Of a stretch of DNA of 64,000 nt, positions 43,826 through 51,484 are shown piece by piece. Below the pieces are notes generated by a model, which searched no databases, was not told where the DNA came from, and saw nothing but the letters and a program-made list of their open reading frames with translations. Where the stretch lies: the NCBI RefSeq assembly GCF_014191495.1, contig NZ_JACHWR010000002.1, positions 1,550,001-1,614,000 of the forward strand, written 5' to 3'. Numbering within the stretch: the first letter of the stretch is position 1; each line of letters opens with the position of its first letter. Source of the DNA: Nocardioides soli. Lineage in GTDB: Bacteria; Actinomycetota; Actinomycetes; Propionibacteriales; Nocardioidaceae. The translations under genes were made by a program, and so were the position numbers.

Positions 43826-43839
43826 GGGCCCTAGGTCCC
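43826..43839. promoter_or_regulatory. DevR-type box in the DUF4389/DUF1918 divergent promoter
   Basis: GGGCCCTAGGTCCC is the best copy of the GGGnCC..GGnCCC element in this window and matches the 14-bp architecture of the mycobacterial DosR box (GGGACTTTAGTCCC). A further half-site AGGGTCC is at 43817-43823 and a small dyad GGCCAAGGGCC at 43766-43776. It lies 113-126 bp upstream of the DUF4389 start at 43713 and 100-113 bp upstream of the DUF1918 start at 43939. Confidence 0.5.
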
Positions 43840-43938
43840 GGCGCGCCCGTGCCCCTGGGCCATGGCCGGCGACCACCCGTTCCGCGAGGCTGCTGGGGTG
43901 GCCGGACACCTGTTTCGGTCCGAAGGTGAGGTGCGGCG

Positions 43939-44139
43939 ATGTTCGCTCGGGTAGGTGACCGTCTGATGGTGCGCAGCACGCACGTCGGCGGTCCGATCAG
44001 GGATGGGGAGATTCTCGAGGTGCGTCACGGCGACGGGTCACCGCCGTACCTCGTCCGGTGGTCCGACACGGGTCACGAGGCGCTGGTCTTTCCCGGACCG
44101 GACGCGGAAGTCCAGCACTTCGACCATCACGTCTCCTAA
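43939..44139 (+). CDS. DUF1918 domain protein (second copy)
   Basis: 66 residues: GDRLMVRSTHVGGPIRDGEILEVRHGDGSPPYLVRWSDTGHEALVFPGPDAEVQH, a clean DUF1918 domain; PPYLVRWSDTG is the family core. It differs clearly from the copy at 8792, so this is an old duplication or independent acquisition. The ATG at 43939 has GAGGTG at seven to eight bases. It is placed with a USP, a membrane protein and DevR-type boxes. Confidence 0.86.
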   Translation: MFARVGDRLMVRSTHVGGPIRDGEILEVRHGDGSPPYLVRWSDTGHEALVFPGPDAEVQHFDHHVS

Positions 44140-44288
44140 CACGTTCGTCGGGGACGACGGCTTCGGTCGCACGACCGGGCGAGCGATCGGTCATGCCTTC
44201 CCACGCCGACCGGCCAGACCATGGCGGCGGCCGCGCATCCGTCCAGCGTTCGCTGCCGGGCGCTCTCCGGCCGGAGGAGGTCTGAGAC

Positions 44289-44891
44289 ATGTCGCTCGAG
44301 GAGTCGGCACCTCGGTCCGCGACCGTGGACGTCTACTGGTTGTCGCTCGGCGCCGGCGACAACACGCACTGTGTCCGGCGCAACGGTCGGATCTTCGAGT
44401 GGGTCGTCGCGAGGCATCAGCACCGCGAGCCGCTCGACCTGTACCACGCTGCGCTCGAGGTTCGGATCGGCAGGGACAGATTCACCATCGAGATGGCTCC
44501 CGTGTGGACCGCAGGGTCCCCCGACCGTGGGGTGGTGGCCGATGGTCCCGTCGGGATGAGGTGGCTCGGCAGGTGTCCGCTCTTCCGATACGAGATCCGT
44601 TGCTGGCGAGAGGGAGCCATCCCCGATGTCGCCGAGGCCGTGGAGAGTCCTCAGCGCCTGCCCACCGATCCGGCTCGTGCCGCGCGCCTGATCTCGCTCG
44701 CGCCGAGATTCCCGACCGCTACCTGGGGTCGGGACGAGCTCGGCACGGGCGACATGTGGAACTCCAACTCCCTCGTCTCGTGGCTGCTCGTGCGTTCGGG
44801 CCACGACGTCGCATCCCTGCATCTCCCCGCGCACGGGCGCGTCCCGGGCTGGATGGCGGGCCTGGTCGTCGCAGCACGAGACCCGGGCTGA
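44289..44891 (+). CDS. Conserved protein of unknown function with WNSNS motif
   Basis: 200 residues, no signal peptide or helix. Notable elements: DLYHAALEVRIGRDRFTIEMAP (about 51-72), GVVADGPVGMRWLGRCPLFRYEIRCWREGAIPD, and GDMWNSNSLVSWLLVRSGHD (about 156-175). I have seen this pattern in actinobacterial hypothetical proteins, but know no assigned function. The order of a His-containing strand followed by an N-(C/S)-N-S helix recalls permuted papain-like (LRAT/NlpC-type) folds with Ser instead of Cys; this is a speculation. The ATG at 44289 has GGAGGAGG. It lies 149 bp downstream of the DUF1918 gene. Confidence 0.7.
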   Translation: MSLEESAPRSATVDVYWLSLGAGDNTHCVRRNGRIFEWVVARHQHREPLDLYHAALEVRIGRDRFTIEMAPVWTAGSPDRGVVADGPVGMRWLGRCPLFRYEIRCWREGAIPDVAEAVESPQRLPTDPARAARLISLAPRFPTATWGRDELGTGDMWNSNSLVSWLLVRSGHDVASLHLPAHGRVPGWMAGLVVAARDPG

Positions 44892-45062
44892 TCCGTCCGC
44901 GGCACTCGGCGACACGCCGCCGCCTCGGCCGCCCTCGCCGCCTCGATCCAGCGCAGGCGGATGAGCGTTCGCAGCGGTCGCCCGACCGGCCGAGACGGGT
45001 CCGGTGGCCGTGTTCAGCTGTCGCTTGCGGGTGATCGCGGACTCCGCAGACCCTCCGAGCAG

Positions 45063-45076
45063 AGGTCCTAGGTCCC
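45063..45076. promoter_or_regulatory. DevR-type box upstream of the third USP gene
   Basis: AGGTCCTAGGTCCC, 12 of 14 identical to the box at 43826. It ends exactly 58 bp before the ATG at 45134, the same distance as at 8134 and 27288. The remaining intergenic 44892-45062 shows nothing else. Confidence 0.5.
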
Positions 45077-45133
45077 GGTGTCCGAGGCCCAGCGGCGGTG
45101 TCGGTGGCGCCTCGGATCGGCACATGGTGAACC

Positions 45134-46096
45134 ATGAACACTTCTTCGGCCGACACAGCGCCGATCGTCGTCGGCATCGACGGGTCGTCGCACAGCAGCC
45201 GTGCGGCCTGGTGGGCCGGCAACGAGGCGGCCGCCAGCCATAGGCCACTGGTGCTCGTGCACGTCGCCGACGACCGACACGCCGAGCCGGCCGGTGCCCG
45301 TCGCTGGGGGCACGGAGCCGGGACGACGCTGGGCCCGTCGCTGAGGGACGACCTCCTGGCGCAGGAGGTCGATCGTGCCGCGGCTGGGCATCCGGGTCTT
45401 GACGTCACGACGCGCGTCGTCCCCGGCGACCCCGTCGGGGTCCTCCTCGACTCGGCCCGGTGGGCGCGGATGATCGTGGTCGGCTCTCATGGACGCGGCG
45501 CGAGGCACCGACTGCTCGGCTCCGTCAGCGCCCAGGTCGCGCAGCGCGCAACCTGTCCCGTCGCCATCGTCCGCCCGGAGCCGCTCGGCGGGCCGGGACA
45601 CGGTGTGGCGGTCGGGATCGATGGGACCCCGGACTCGCTTCCCGTACTGGCGGCCGCCTTCCGCATCGCCGCGGCCTCCCACCTCCGCCTGACGGTGATC
45701 CACTGCATCTCCCGCGCCATGAGGGCAGCGCACCGCACCGTCACCGATCCGGCTGGACCGGACCTCGGACACTCCGAGGCCCTGGTAACGGGGTTGATCG
45801 CGGGACTTCGTGAGCAGTACGCCGACGTGCACGTGGAGATTCAGGTGCGACGGGCCGACCCTGCGGACGCACTTCGGGACGCCGGCGCCGAGATGGACAT
45901 GCTCGTCATCGGGCGTCACGACGAGGGACGGCATACCTCGTCGAGCACGAACAGCCTCATGCGGCATCAGATCCGCCACGCGCTGACCACGATCGTCGTG
46001 GTTCCCACCGGGGTCCAGGAGGCAGGGGCGGAGGATGAACCGGCTGCGGGGTCGGTCGGCGGCGGAGTGACGACCGAGCCGACGAAGGCGACGTGA
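45134..46096 (+). CDS. Tandem universal stress protein
   Basis: 320 residues; two USP domains at about 8-150 and 155-300. The first is canonical (IVVGIDGSSHSSRAAWWAGNEA; the nucleotide motif MIVVGSHGRGARHRLLGSVSAQVAQRATCPVAIV). The second begins VAVGIDGTPDSLPVLAAAF and has a weak glycine motif (VIGRHDEGRHTSSSTNSLMRHQIRH), so only the first is likely to bind ATP. A C-terminal tail of 20 residues is disordered. It starts at 45134 with no clear ribosome site. The stop overlaps the next start (TGATG). Regulated, probably, by the DevR-type box 58 bp upstream. Confidence 0.89.
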   Translation: MNTSSADTAPIVVGIDGSSHSSRAAWWAGNEAAASHRPLVLVHVADDRHAEPAGARRWGHGAGTTLGPSLRDDLLAQEVDRAAAGHPGLDVTTRVVPGDPVGVLLDSARWARMIVVGSHGRGARHRLLGSVSAQVAQRATCPVAIVRPEPLGGPGHGVAVGIDGTPDSLPVLAAAFRIAAASHLRLTVIHCISRAMRAAHRTVTDPAGPDLGHSEALVTGLIAGLREQYADVHVEIQVRRADPADALRDAGAEMDMLVIGRHDEGRHTSSSTNSLMRHQIRHALTTIVVVPTGVQEAGAEDEPAAGSVGGGVTTEPTKAT

Positions 46097-46605
46097 TGGA
46101 TGTCGGCCGGGTACTCCCCGTCGTCTGGGTCGGGCTCGGGACGATCGTCGTTGTCAGCGGCCTCGCTGCCGCGCACAGCCGCCGTGCCTACACGGTCGGG
46201 CTGAGCGCGGTCAGCGTGCTGTGGGTCGTGGCTGGTGCGGGCGCCAACGGCTATTTCCTGGCCCGCGGAGACGACTACGCCGGGTTCGCCGGCGGCGCGT
46301 CCACGTCCTTCGTCCGCGAGACCTGGGAGTCCGTGGTCGTCCCGCACCACACGCTCTTCATCGGGTTGCTGATCGCCTTCGAGGCGACGGCCGGCGTGCT
46401 CGTGCTGATCGAGGGTCGACCTCGGGAGGCAGCGCTGGTGGCGCTGATCGCCTTCAACGTGGCGTTGATCGCGTTCGGGTGGGGCTTCCTGGTCTGGTCC
46501 GTGCCGATGGCCATGGCGCTGGGTCTGCTCCTGAGGGTGGAGCGCGCTCGGCGTCACCACGGTCGAACGGTTCTGCAGGGGCCGGCACGCGCGGCCGTCG
46601 GATGA
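46096..46605 (+). CDS. Four-helix membrane protein coupled to the USP gene
   Basis: 169 residues with four hydrophobic helices (VLPVVWVGLGTIVVVSGLAAAHS; AVSVLWVVAGAGANGYFLA; HHTLFIGLLIAFEATAGVLVLI; ALVALIAFNVALIAFGWGFLVWSVPMAMALGLLL). A loop with FVRETWESVVVPHH precedes helix three. I cannot name a family. The ATG at 46096 overlaps the USP stop, so it is co-translated; GTG 46093 is an alternative. A 228-bp gap follows without clear structure; no riboswitch that I can recognise. Confidence 0.7.
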   Translation: MDVGRVLPVVWVGLGTIVVVSGLAAAHSRRAYTVGLSAVSVLWVVAGAGANGYFLARGDDYAGFAGGASTSFVRETWESVVVPHHTLFIGLLIAFEATAGVLVLIEGRPREAALVALIAFNVALIAFGWGFLVWSVPMAMALGLLLRVERARRHHGRTVLQGPARAAVG

Positions 46606-46833
46606 CCCGCCACCGCGTCCCCGCTCGTCGTTGAGCCCTCGTGGTGTGGGGCCGCTACTCCTCCCCGTCGATCCTGCGGCGACGGTCGCGCGCCGACGAG
46701 GAGGGCTGCCGGGAGGCGATGCGGGGACCGCCACGACGGAGCCGTCGGCGCAAGCTGCTTGGGCGGGTGCCCCGGAGCCTGCCGGGACCGTAGCCCCGGA
46801 AGCCCGCCGCGGTGCGCATGAGAAACTCGAGGT

Positions 46834-47535
46834 ATGCACCCCCGCGTCGATCCGTGGCTCGTGTGGCCGCGTGCGTTCTGTGTGGGTGCCGTCGCGTTCA
46901 CGTTCGGGGTGGTCGGCCACGTCACGGCCGACGGGCTGCTCCCGGGACCGTTGCTGCTCGCCGTCGTGCTCGGCCTGTCCGTGCTGCTCTCGGTGCCGAT
47001 GCTCGCGCGTCCGGCCGGCCGGCTCCGGCTGGTCGCGATGCTGGTCGGTGGCCAGATGCTCGTGCACCTGGTCCTCACGCTCAGCGCCGGGCACCGTGGC
47101 GACGTGACCGGGGTCGCGTCGGGCCGCCCGGTGCCGGCCGGGCTGAGGTCGCTCCCCGTCGTCGACGGGCGCCGGGTGGGCTCGCTCCAGGACGCCTACC
47201 AGGGGATGTCCGGCCAGTCGGTCGGCGGCACGACCCCGACGCTGCCGATCGGCCACCTCGTCAGCGACCTGTCGGCGCACGCGCCGATGATGGCGGTGCA
47301 CCTCGTGGCGGCCTCGGTCGTCGGGCTGTGGCTGGCGTACGGCGAGCGCTGCCTCTGGACGGTGCTGGCGCTGACGGGCCGTCGGGTGCTGGCGGCGTCG
47401 TGGGCGCTCGGCCCGGTTCCCGGCGCACCGCGGCCGGCCACGCGCAGCGCGTACGCCGAGCTGCCCGTCGTCACGGCCTCGTGGTGGCAGGCGCGGCCGC
47501 ACACGCGCCGAGGGCCGCCGGCGCTCGCCTGCTGA
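46834..47535 (+). CDS. Membrane protein at the head of the copper operon
   Basis: 233 residues, four to five helices (AFCVGAVAFTFGVVGHV; GPLLLAVVLGLSVLLSVPML; LVAMLVGGQMLVHLVLTLSAGH; HAPMMAVHLVAASVVGLWLAYG). His and Met residues line the helices (GQMLVH, HAPMMAVH), which could suit metal handling. The same kind of protein often precedes PCu(A)C genes in actinobacteria, but I cannot give it a name. The ATG at 46834 has GAGG only two bases upstream, so it may be leaderless. 126 bp separate it from the copper chaperone gene. Confidence 0.65.
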   Translation: MHPRVDPWLVWPRAFCVGAVAFTFGVVGHVTADGLLPGPLLLAVVLGLSVLLSVPMLARPAGRLRLVAMLVGGQMLVHLVLTLSAGHRGDVTGVASGRPVPAGLRSLPVVDGRRVGSLQDAYQGMSGQSVGGTTPTLPIGHLVSDLSAHAPMMAVHLVAASVVGLWLAYGERCLWTVLALTGRRVLAASWALGPVPGAPRPATRSAYAELPVVTASWWQARPHTRRGPPALAC

Positions 47536-47661
47536 CCGCACCGCCGGCTCCCCGCCAGTCCCTGGCGTCGTGAGAGGCACGGCGTGCGGTCGCGCACGCC
47601 ACCCCGCCGCCCCTTCCCGGGCCGCGGGGCATTCGCCCTTACTCACGAACAGGAATCATCG

Positions 47662-48246
47662 ATGCTCCACACCCGCCTGGCGGCGGCGCTCGGCGCCGCC
47701 GTCCTCACGCTCACCCTCGGCGCCTGCGGCGACGACTCGACCGAGGGCTCGAGCGCCGCGGACCCCTCGTCCGCCTCGCCAACCGACGCCGCGGCCGGCT
47801 CCGCCGACATCGAGGCGGCGTCGCTCTCGATGCGAGACCCGTGGGTCAAGTCGGCCGCGACGGGCATGACGGCCGCCTTCGGCACCCTCGTCAACGCCGG
47901 CGACAGTGACATCACGGTCACCGCCGCGACCAGCGACGTCGCCACGACCACGGAGCTCCACGAGACCGTCCAGAACGACGACGGCGCCGTCGCCATGCAG
48001 CCCAAGGAGGGTGGCTTCACGATCCCGGCCGGCGGCGAGCACGAGCTCGCACCGGGCGGCGACCACCTGATGCTCATGGACCTCGGTCGGGCTCTGAAGC
48101 CGGGGGAGGCCGTCACCATCAGGCTCGAGCTCGAGGACGGCAGCACGACCGAGGTCGACGCCACCGTCAAGAAGTTCACCGGCGCCGACGAGAAGTACCA
48201 GGACCACGACATGGCCGACATGGACATGGGTGGCTCGGGCTCATGA
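47662..48246 (+). CDS. PCu(A)C copper chaperone lipoprotein
   Basis: 194 residues. Lipoprotein signal MLHTRLAAALGAAVLTLTLGAC. Copper motif of the DUF461/PCuAC type: H in TELHETVQNDDGAVAM and the second pair in EHELAPGGDHLMLMDL, i.e. H-x(n)-M...H-x-M. A Met/His-rich end (HDMADMDMGG) adds likely Cu(I) ligands. Such proteins deliver copper to cytochrome oxidase outside the membrane. The start at 47662 (AGGA about nine bases away) gives the signal peptide; a longer frame to 47584 would bury it. ATGA overlap with the next gene. Confidence 0.87.
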   Translation: MLHTRLAAALGAAVLTLTLGACGDDSTEGSSAADPSSASPTDAAAGSADIEAASLSMRDPWVKSAATGMTAAFGTLVNAGDSDITVTAATSDVATTTELHETVQNDDGAVAMQPKEGGFTIPAGGEHELAPGGDHLMLMDLGRALKPGEAVTIRLELEDGSTTEVDATVKKFTGADEKYQDHDMADMDMGGSGS

Positions 48247-49481
48247 CCGACGACGCCCCCCGCCGCTGGGGTAGGCGTCAGCTGCTCCAGACCGGTGCCG
48301 TCGCCCTCGGGGGCGCCGGCGCCGGCTGGTCGGCCGCCGCCGTGGCCCTGCCGGCCGAGCACTCCGACGCCCCGGGTGCCGCGGACGACGGAGCGACGCC
48401 GTACGCCGCCTCGCCGGGCACGAGCACGGTGGCGTTCCACGGCCCCCACCAGGCCGGGATCGCCACCCCCGCGCAGGCGCACCTCAGCCTGCTCGGGCTG
48501 GACCTGCTGCCCGAGGTGCGGGCCGAGGGGCTCGGCCGGCTGCTCACCCTGATCAGTGACGACGCCGCTCGGCTGGCCCGTGGCCTGCCCGCGCTCGCCG
48601 ACACCGAGCCCGAGCTCGCCACGACCCCGGCCCGGCTGACGGCGACGTTCGGGCTGGGGCCGCGGGTGATGTCGGACCTGCTCGGCTCCACGGTCGCCGT
48701 CCGGGCTCTTCCGGCCTTCCGGACCGACCGCCTGGACCTGGCCTGGGGACAGACGGACCTCGCGGTGCAGCTCTGCGCCGACGACCCGATGGCCGTCGCG
48801 CACGCGCGGCGGATGATCCTCAAGGACGTCTCCGGGTTCGCCCGGGTGCGGTGGATCCAGGACGGCTACCGCCACGCCCACGGGGCGGTGCCCGACGGCA
48901 CGACCATGCGCAACCTGATGGGCCAGGTCGACGGCACGGTCAACCTGGCCGAGGCGATGCCCGACTTCGCCGACCTGGTGTGGTCGGACGAGACCGGCTT
49001 CGAGGGCGGCACCTTCATGGTGGTACGCCGGATCCGCGCGCGCATGGAGTCGTGGGACCGGGTCGACCGGGTCGGTCGTGAGGCCGCCGTCGGGCGCCGC
49101 CTCGCCGACGGGGCACCACTCACGGGGACCTCCGAGCACGAGGAGCCCGACTTCGAGGCCGTGGACGACCTCGGCTTTCCGGTCATCGACCCGGCCAGCC
49201 ACATCGCCCGCGCCCGCAGCGCCGATCCGCGCGAGCGCTTCCTGCGCCGCGCCTACAACTACACCGTGCCCGATCCGAGCCGACCCAGCGGCGAGGACAG
49301 CGGCCTCGTCTTCATCGCGTTCGCCGCCGACGTCGACCGCCAGTTCGTCCCCGTCCAGCGTCGCCTCGCCGAGCTCGATCGACTCAACGAATGGGTCACC
49401 ACGATCGGGTCCGCTGTCTACGCCGTCCCGCCGGGTGCCGCCGAGGGCGAGTACGTCGCCGAGCGGCTCCTCGCCGTCTGA
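48243..49481 (+). CDS. DyP-type peroxidase, Tat-exported (EfeB-like)
   Basis: 412 residues. Twin-arginine signal WGRRQLLQTGAVALGGAGAG at about 9-30. The distal motif GxxDG is GQVDGT (about residue 227), and the proximal heme His is in PASHIARARS (about 320); catalytic Asp and Arg are conserved around VVRRIRARMESWD. Heme peroxidase in the extracytoplasmic space, of the EfeB/DyP class A type. Here it is coupled to a copper chaperone rather than to EfeU/O, so the role may be oxidative protection or Cu/Fe handling, not uptake. Confidence 0.88.
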   Translation: MTDDAPRRWGRRQLLQTGAVALGGAGAGWSAAAVALPAEHSDAPGAADDGATPYAASPGTSTVAFHGPHQAGIATPAQAHLSLLGLDLLPEVRAEGLGRLLTLISDDAARLARGLPALADTEPELATTPARLTATFGLGPRVMSDLLGSTVAVRALPAFRTDRLDLAWGQTDLAVQLCADDPMAVAHARRMILKDVSGFARVRWIQDGYRHAHGAVPDGTTMRNLMGQVDGTVNLAEAMPDFADLVWSDETGFEGGTFMVVRRIRARMESWDRVDRVGREAAVGRRLADGAPLTGTSEHEEPDFEAVDDLGFPVIDPASHIARARSADPRERFLRRAYNYTVPDPSRPSGEDSGLVFIAFAADVDRQFVPVQRRLAELDRLNEWVTTIGSAVYAVPPGAAEGEYVAERLLAV

Positions 49482-49497
49482 CCTTCCAGGAGCAGTC

Positions 49498-50286
49498 ATG
49501 AGCAAGCAGAGCAAGAAGAAGCCGAACCTCCCACCCGTGCCCGCGGAGCAGCGGGCCGCGAGCGCCGACCGCCGGGCGGCGGCCGCGCAGCTCATGCAGC
49601 AGCAGCGTCGCCGGGACCGGCGCCGGACGGTCCTGATCCAGGTCGCCGTGGGCCTCGTCGCGGTCGTCGCGGTCGTGGCCACGACGCTGGTCGTCCTGAG
49701 CCAGCGGGACGGCGACGGCGCGGTGGCCACGACCCCGCCGGGCCTCACCGAGGACGGTGCGGTCCGCTTCGGCGCCGCCGACGCACCCGTCACCCTTCAG
49801 GCGGTCGAGGACTTCCAGTGCCCGGCCTGCCGGCAGTTCGAGCAGGCGAACGTCGACCTGCTGACGTCCTACCGGGAGGGCGACCAGGTCGCCGTCGAGT
49901 ACCGCCCGATCGCGTTCCTCGACCGGATGTCGACCACCGGCTACTCGACCCGCGCCCTCAACGCCTCCATGTGCGTGCTCGAGGACGCCGGCAAGGACGC
50001 CTGGCTGGCGATGCACCAGTCCCTCTACGAGCAGCAGCCGCCGGAGGGCGGCGCCGGCCTGCCCGACGACCAGCTCGTCGGCATGGCCGAGGACGCCGGC
50101 GCCGGCGGCGCCGTCGAGGGCTGCATCGACGACGGCCGGTACGACGACTGGGCGGCCCAGCAGACCGCGGACGTCTTCAGCGGCGAGGTCAGCGGCACGC
50201 CGACGGTCTTCGTCAACGGCACGAAGCTCGGCGGCACCGACACGGCGTCGATCCAGAAAGCTGTCGCCGAGGCTGGTGCGAAGTGA
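49498..50286 (+). CDS. Membrane-anchored DsbA-like thiol oxidoreductase
   Basis: 262 residues. Basic, Lys/Arg/Gln-rich cytoplasmic N-terminus (SKQSKKKPNLPP...QQQRRRDRRR), one anchor helix (VLIQVAVGLVAVVAVVATTLVVL), then a DsbA/thioredoxin_4 domain with the active site EDFQCPACRQFEQ and the cis-Pro loop SGTPTVFVNG. It probably oxidises cysteine pairs of exported proteins and is recharged by the VKOR encoded next. The ATG at 49498 follows AGGAG; 16 bp after the DyP stop; GTGA overlap with VKOR. Confidence 0.88.
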   Translation: MSKQSKKKPNLPPVPAEQRAASADRRAAAAQLMQQQRRRDRRRTVLIQVAVGLVAVVAVVATTLVVLSQRDGDGAVATTPPGLTEDGAVRFGAADAPVTLQAVEDFQCPACRQFEQANVDLLTSYREGDQVAVEYRPIAFLDRMSTTGYSTRALNASMCVLEDAGKDAWLAMHQSLYEQQPPEGGAGLPDDQLVGMAEDAGAGGAVEGCIDDGRYDDWAAQQTADVFSGEVSGTPTVFVNGTKLGGTDTASIQKAVAEAGAK

Positions 50287-50900
50287 GCGACCGGCCCGAC
50301 GAGGTGGGCGGCGTGGTCGACGCGAACGAGCCGGTGCGGGTCCGCGGCTTCGGCGCGGGACTCGTCGTCCTCGGCGTGATCGGCCTGCTCGCCGCCTTCA
50401 CCCTCACGGTGGACAAGTTCCGCCTGCTCGAGGACCCGACGTACACCCCGTCGTGCAACCTCAACCCGGTGCTGTCGTGCGGGTCGGTGATGGTGACCGA
50501 GCAGGCCTCGGCGTTCGGGTTCCCGAACCCGCTCCTCGGCCTGATCGGCTTCAGCGTCGTGGTCACGATCGGCGTGGTGCTGGCGACCGGGACGCGGCTG
50601 CCGCACGGGATCATGGTCGGGCTGGCAGTCGGCGCCGCGGCCGGGCTCGCGTTCGTCCACTGGCTCGCCTTCCAGAGCCTCTACCGGATCGATGCGCTCT
50701 GCCCCTGGTGTATGGTGGTGTGGGCGGTGACGATCCCGATCGCGGTCTGGTCGGTGCTGGTGGCCCTGCGGCTGCGCGGGTCGCACCGTCTGGTCGAGGG
50801 CCTGTGGTCGGTGCGGTACCTCATCGTGCTGTTCTGGTACCTGGTGATCCTCGTGCTGATCCTGGTGCGCTTCTGGGACTACTGGAGCACCCAGCTGTGA
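50283..50900 (+). CDS. Vitamin K epoxide reductase family protein
   Basis: 205 residues with four to five helices. Four functional cysteines: SCNLNPVLSCGSVM and CPWCMV in YRIDALCPWC. VKOR homologues pass electrons from DsbA-like partners to quinone. The pairing with the DsbA gene directly upstream (GTGA overlap) fits the actinobacterial disulfide-forming pathway. GTG start at 50283. Confidence 0.9.
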   Translation: MSDRPDEVGGVVDANEPVRVRGFGAGLVVLGVIGLLAAFTLTVDKFRLLEDPTYTPSCNLNPVLSCGSVMVTEQASAFGFPNPLLGLIGFSVVVTIGVVLATGTRLPHGIMVGLAVGAAAGLAFVHWLAFQSLYRIDALCPWCMVVWAVTIPIAVWSVLVALRLRGSHRLVEGLWSVRYLIVLFWYLVILVLILVRFWDYWSTQL

Positions 50901-51484
50901 GCGCCGCGATCCGTACCGTCGTCCGAGCCCTCACCGGCGCACTGCTCGGAGTGCTGGCGCTGGCGGTGCTGCCGGCGGCACCGGCCGCCGCGCATGCGGC
51001 TCTCGTGTCGTCGTCGCCGGCGCAGGGTGACCGGCTCCGGGTGCTGCCCGCCGAGGTGACCTTCGAGTTCAACCAGGACATGTCCGCGCCGGCGTACGTG
51101 ATCGTGACCGCGCCCGACGGCTCGTCGGTGACCGACGGCGATCCGGAGGTCGACGGCGCGGTGGTCAGGCAGGCCGTGTCGGAGGGGCCGGAGGGCACGT
51201 ACACCATGGCCTACCGAGTCGTCTCCGAGGACGGCCATCCGGTCACGGGTGAGATCGCGTTCACCGTCGGCGACGGGGGACCGGACCCGACCGGGACGCC
51301 GTCCGCGGCGGCGCCGTCCGAAGCCACGCCGGAGGCGGGTGGTCCGGCCCGGTCGACCGCAGATCCCGCACCGGGGCAAGGTGACTCGTTCGCCCGACGG
51401 CACGTCGTCGCGATCGCGGTCGGTGCCGCGCTGTTCTCGGCCGCCCTGCTCCTGCTGCTGCTCGCGCGGCGTACCGAGCCGTGA
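50897..51484 (+). CDS. CopC-type copper-binding protein with C-terminal anchor
   Basis: 195 residues. Signal peptide (TGALLGVLALAVLPAAPAAAHAALVSSSPAQG); after cleavage the first residue would be the His of HAAL, the known Cu(II) ligand. The CopC beta-barrel contains VTFEFNQDMS and EDGHPVTGEIAFTV (second copper His). A linker rich in Pro/Ala/Thr and one membrane helix (VVAIAVGAALFSAALLLLLL) end it. GTG start at 50897, GTGA overlaps on both sides. Confidence 0.88.
   Translation: MSAAIRTVVRALTGALLGVLALAVLPAAPAAAHAALVSSSPAQGDRLRVLPAEVTFEFNQDMSAPAYVIVTAPDGSSVTDGDPEVDGAVVRQAVSEGPEGTYTMAYRVVSEDGHPVTGEIAFTVGDGGPDPTGTPSAAAPSEATPEAGGPARSTADPAPGQGDSFARRHVVAIAVGAALFSAALLLLLLARRTEP

Noticed and set aside
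46606..46833. Possible riboswitch ahead of the copper operon
   Set aside because: Several GC-rich inverted stretches are present, but I could not fit the conserved cores of cobalamin, ydaO, M-box or SAM riboswitches.
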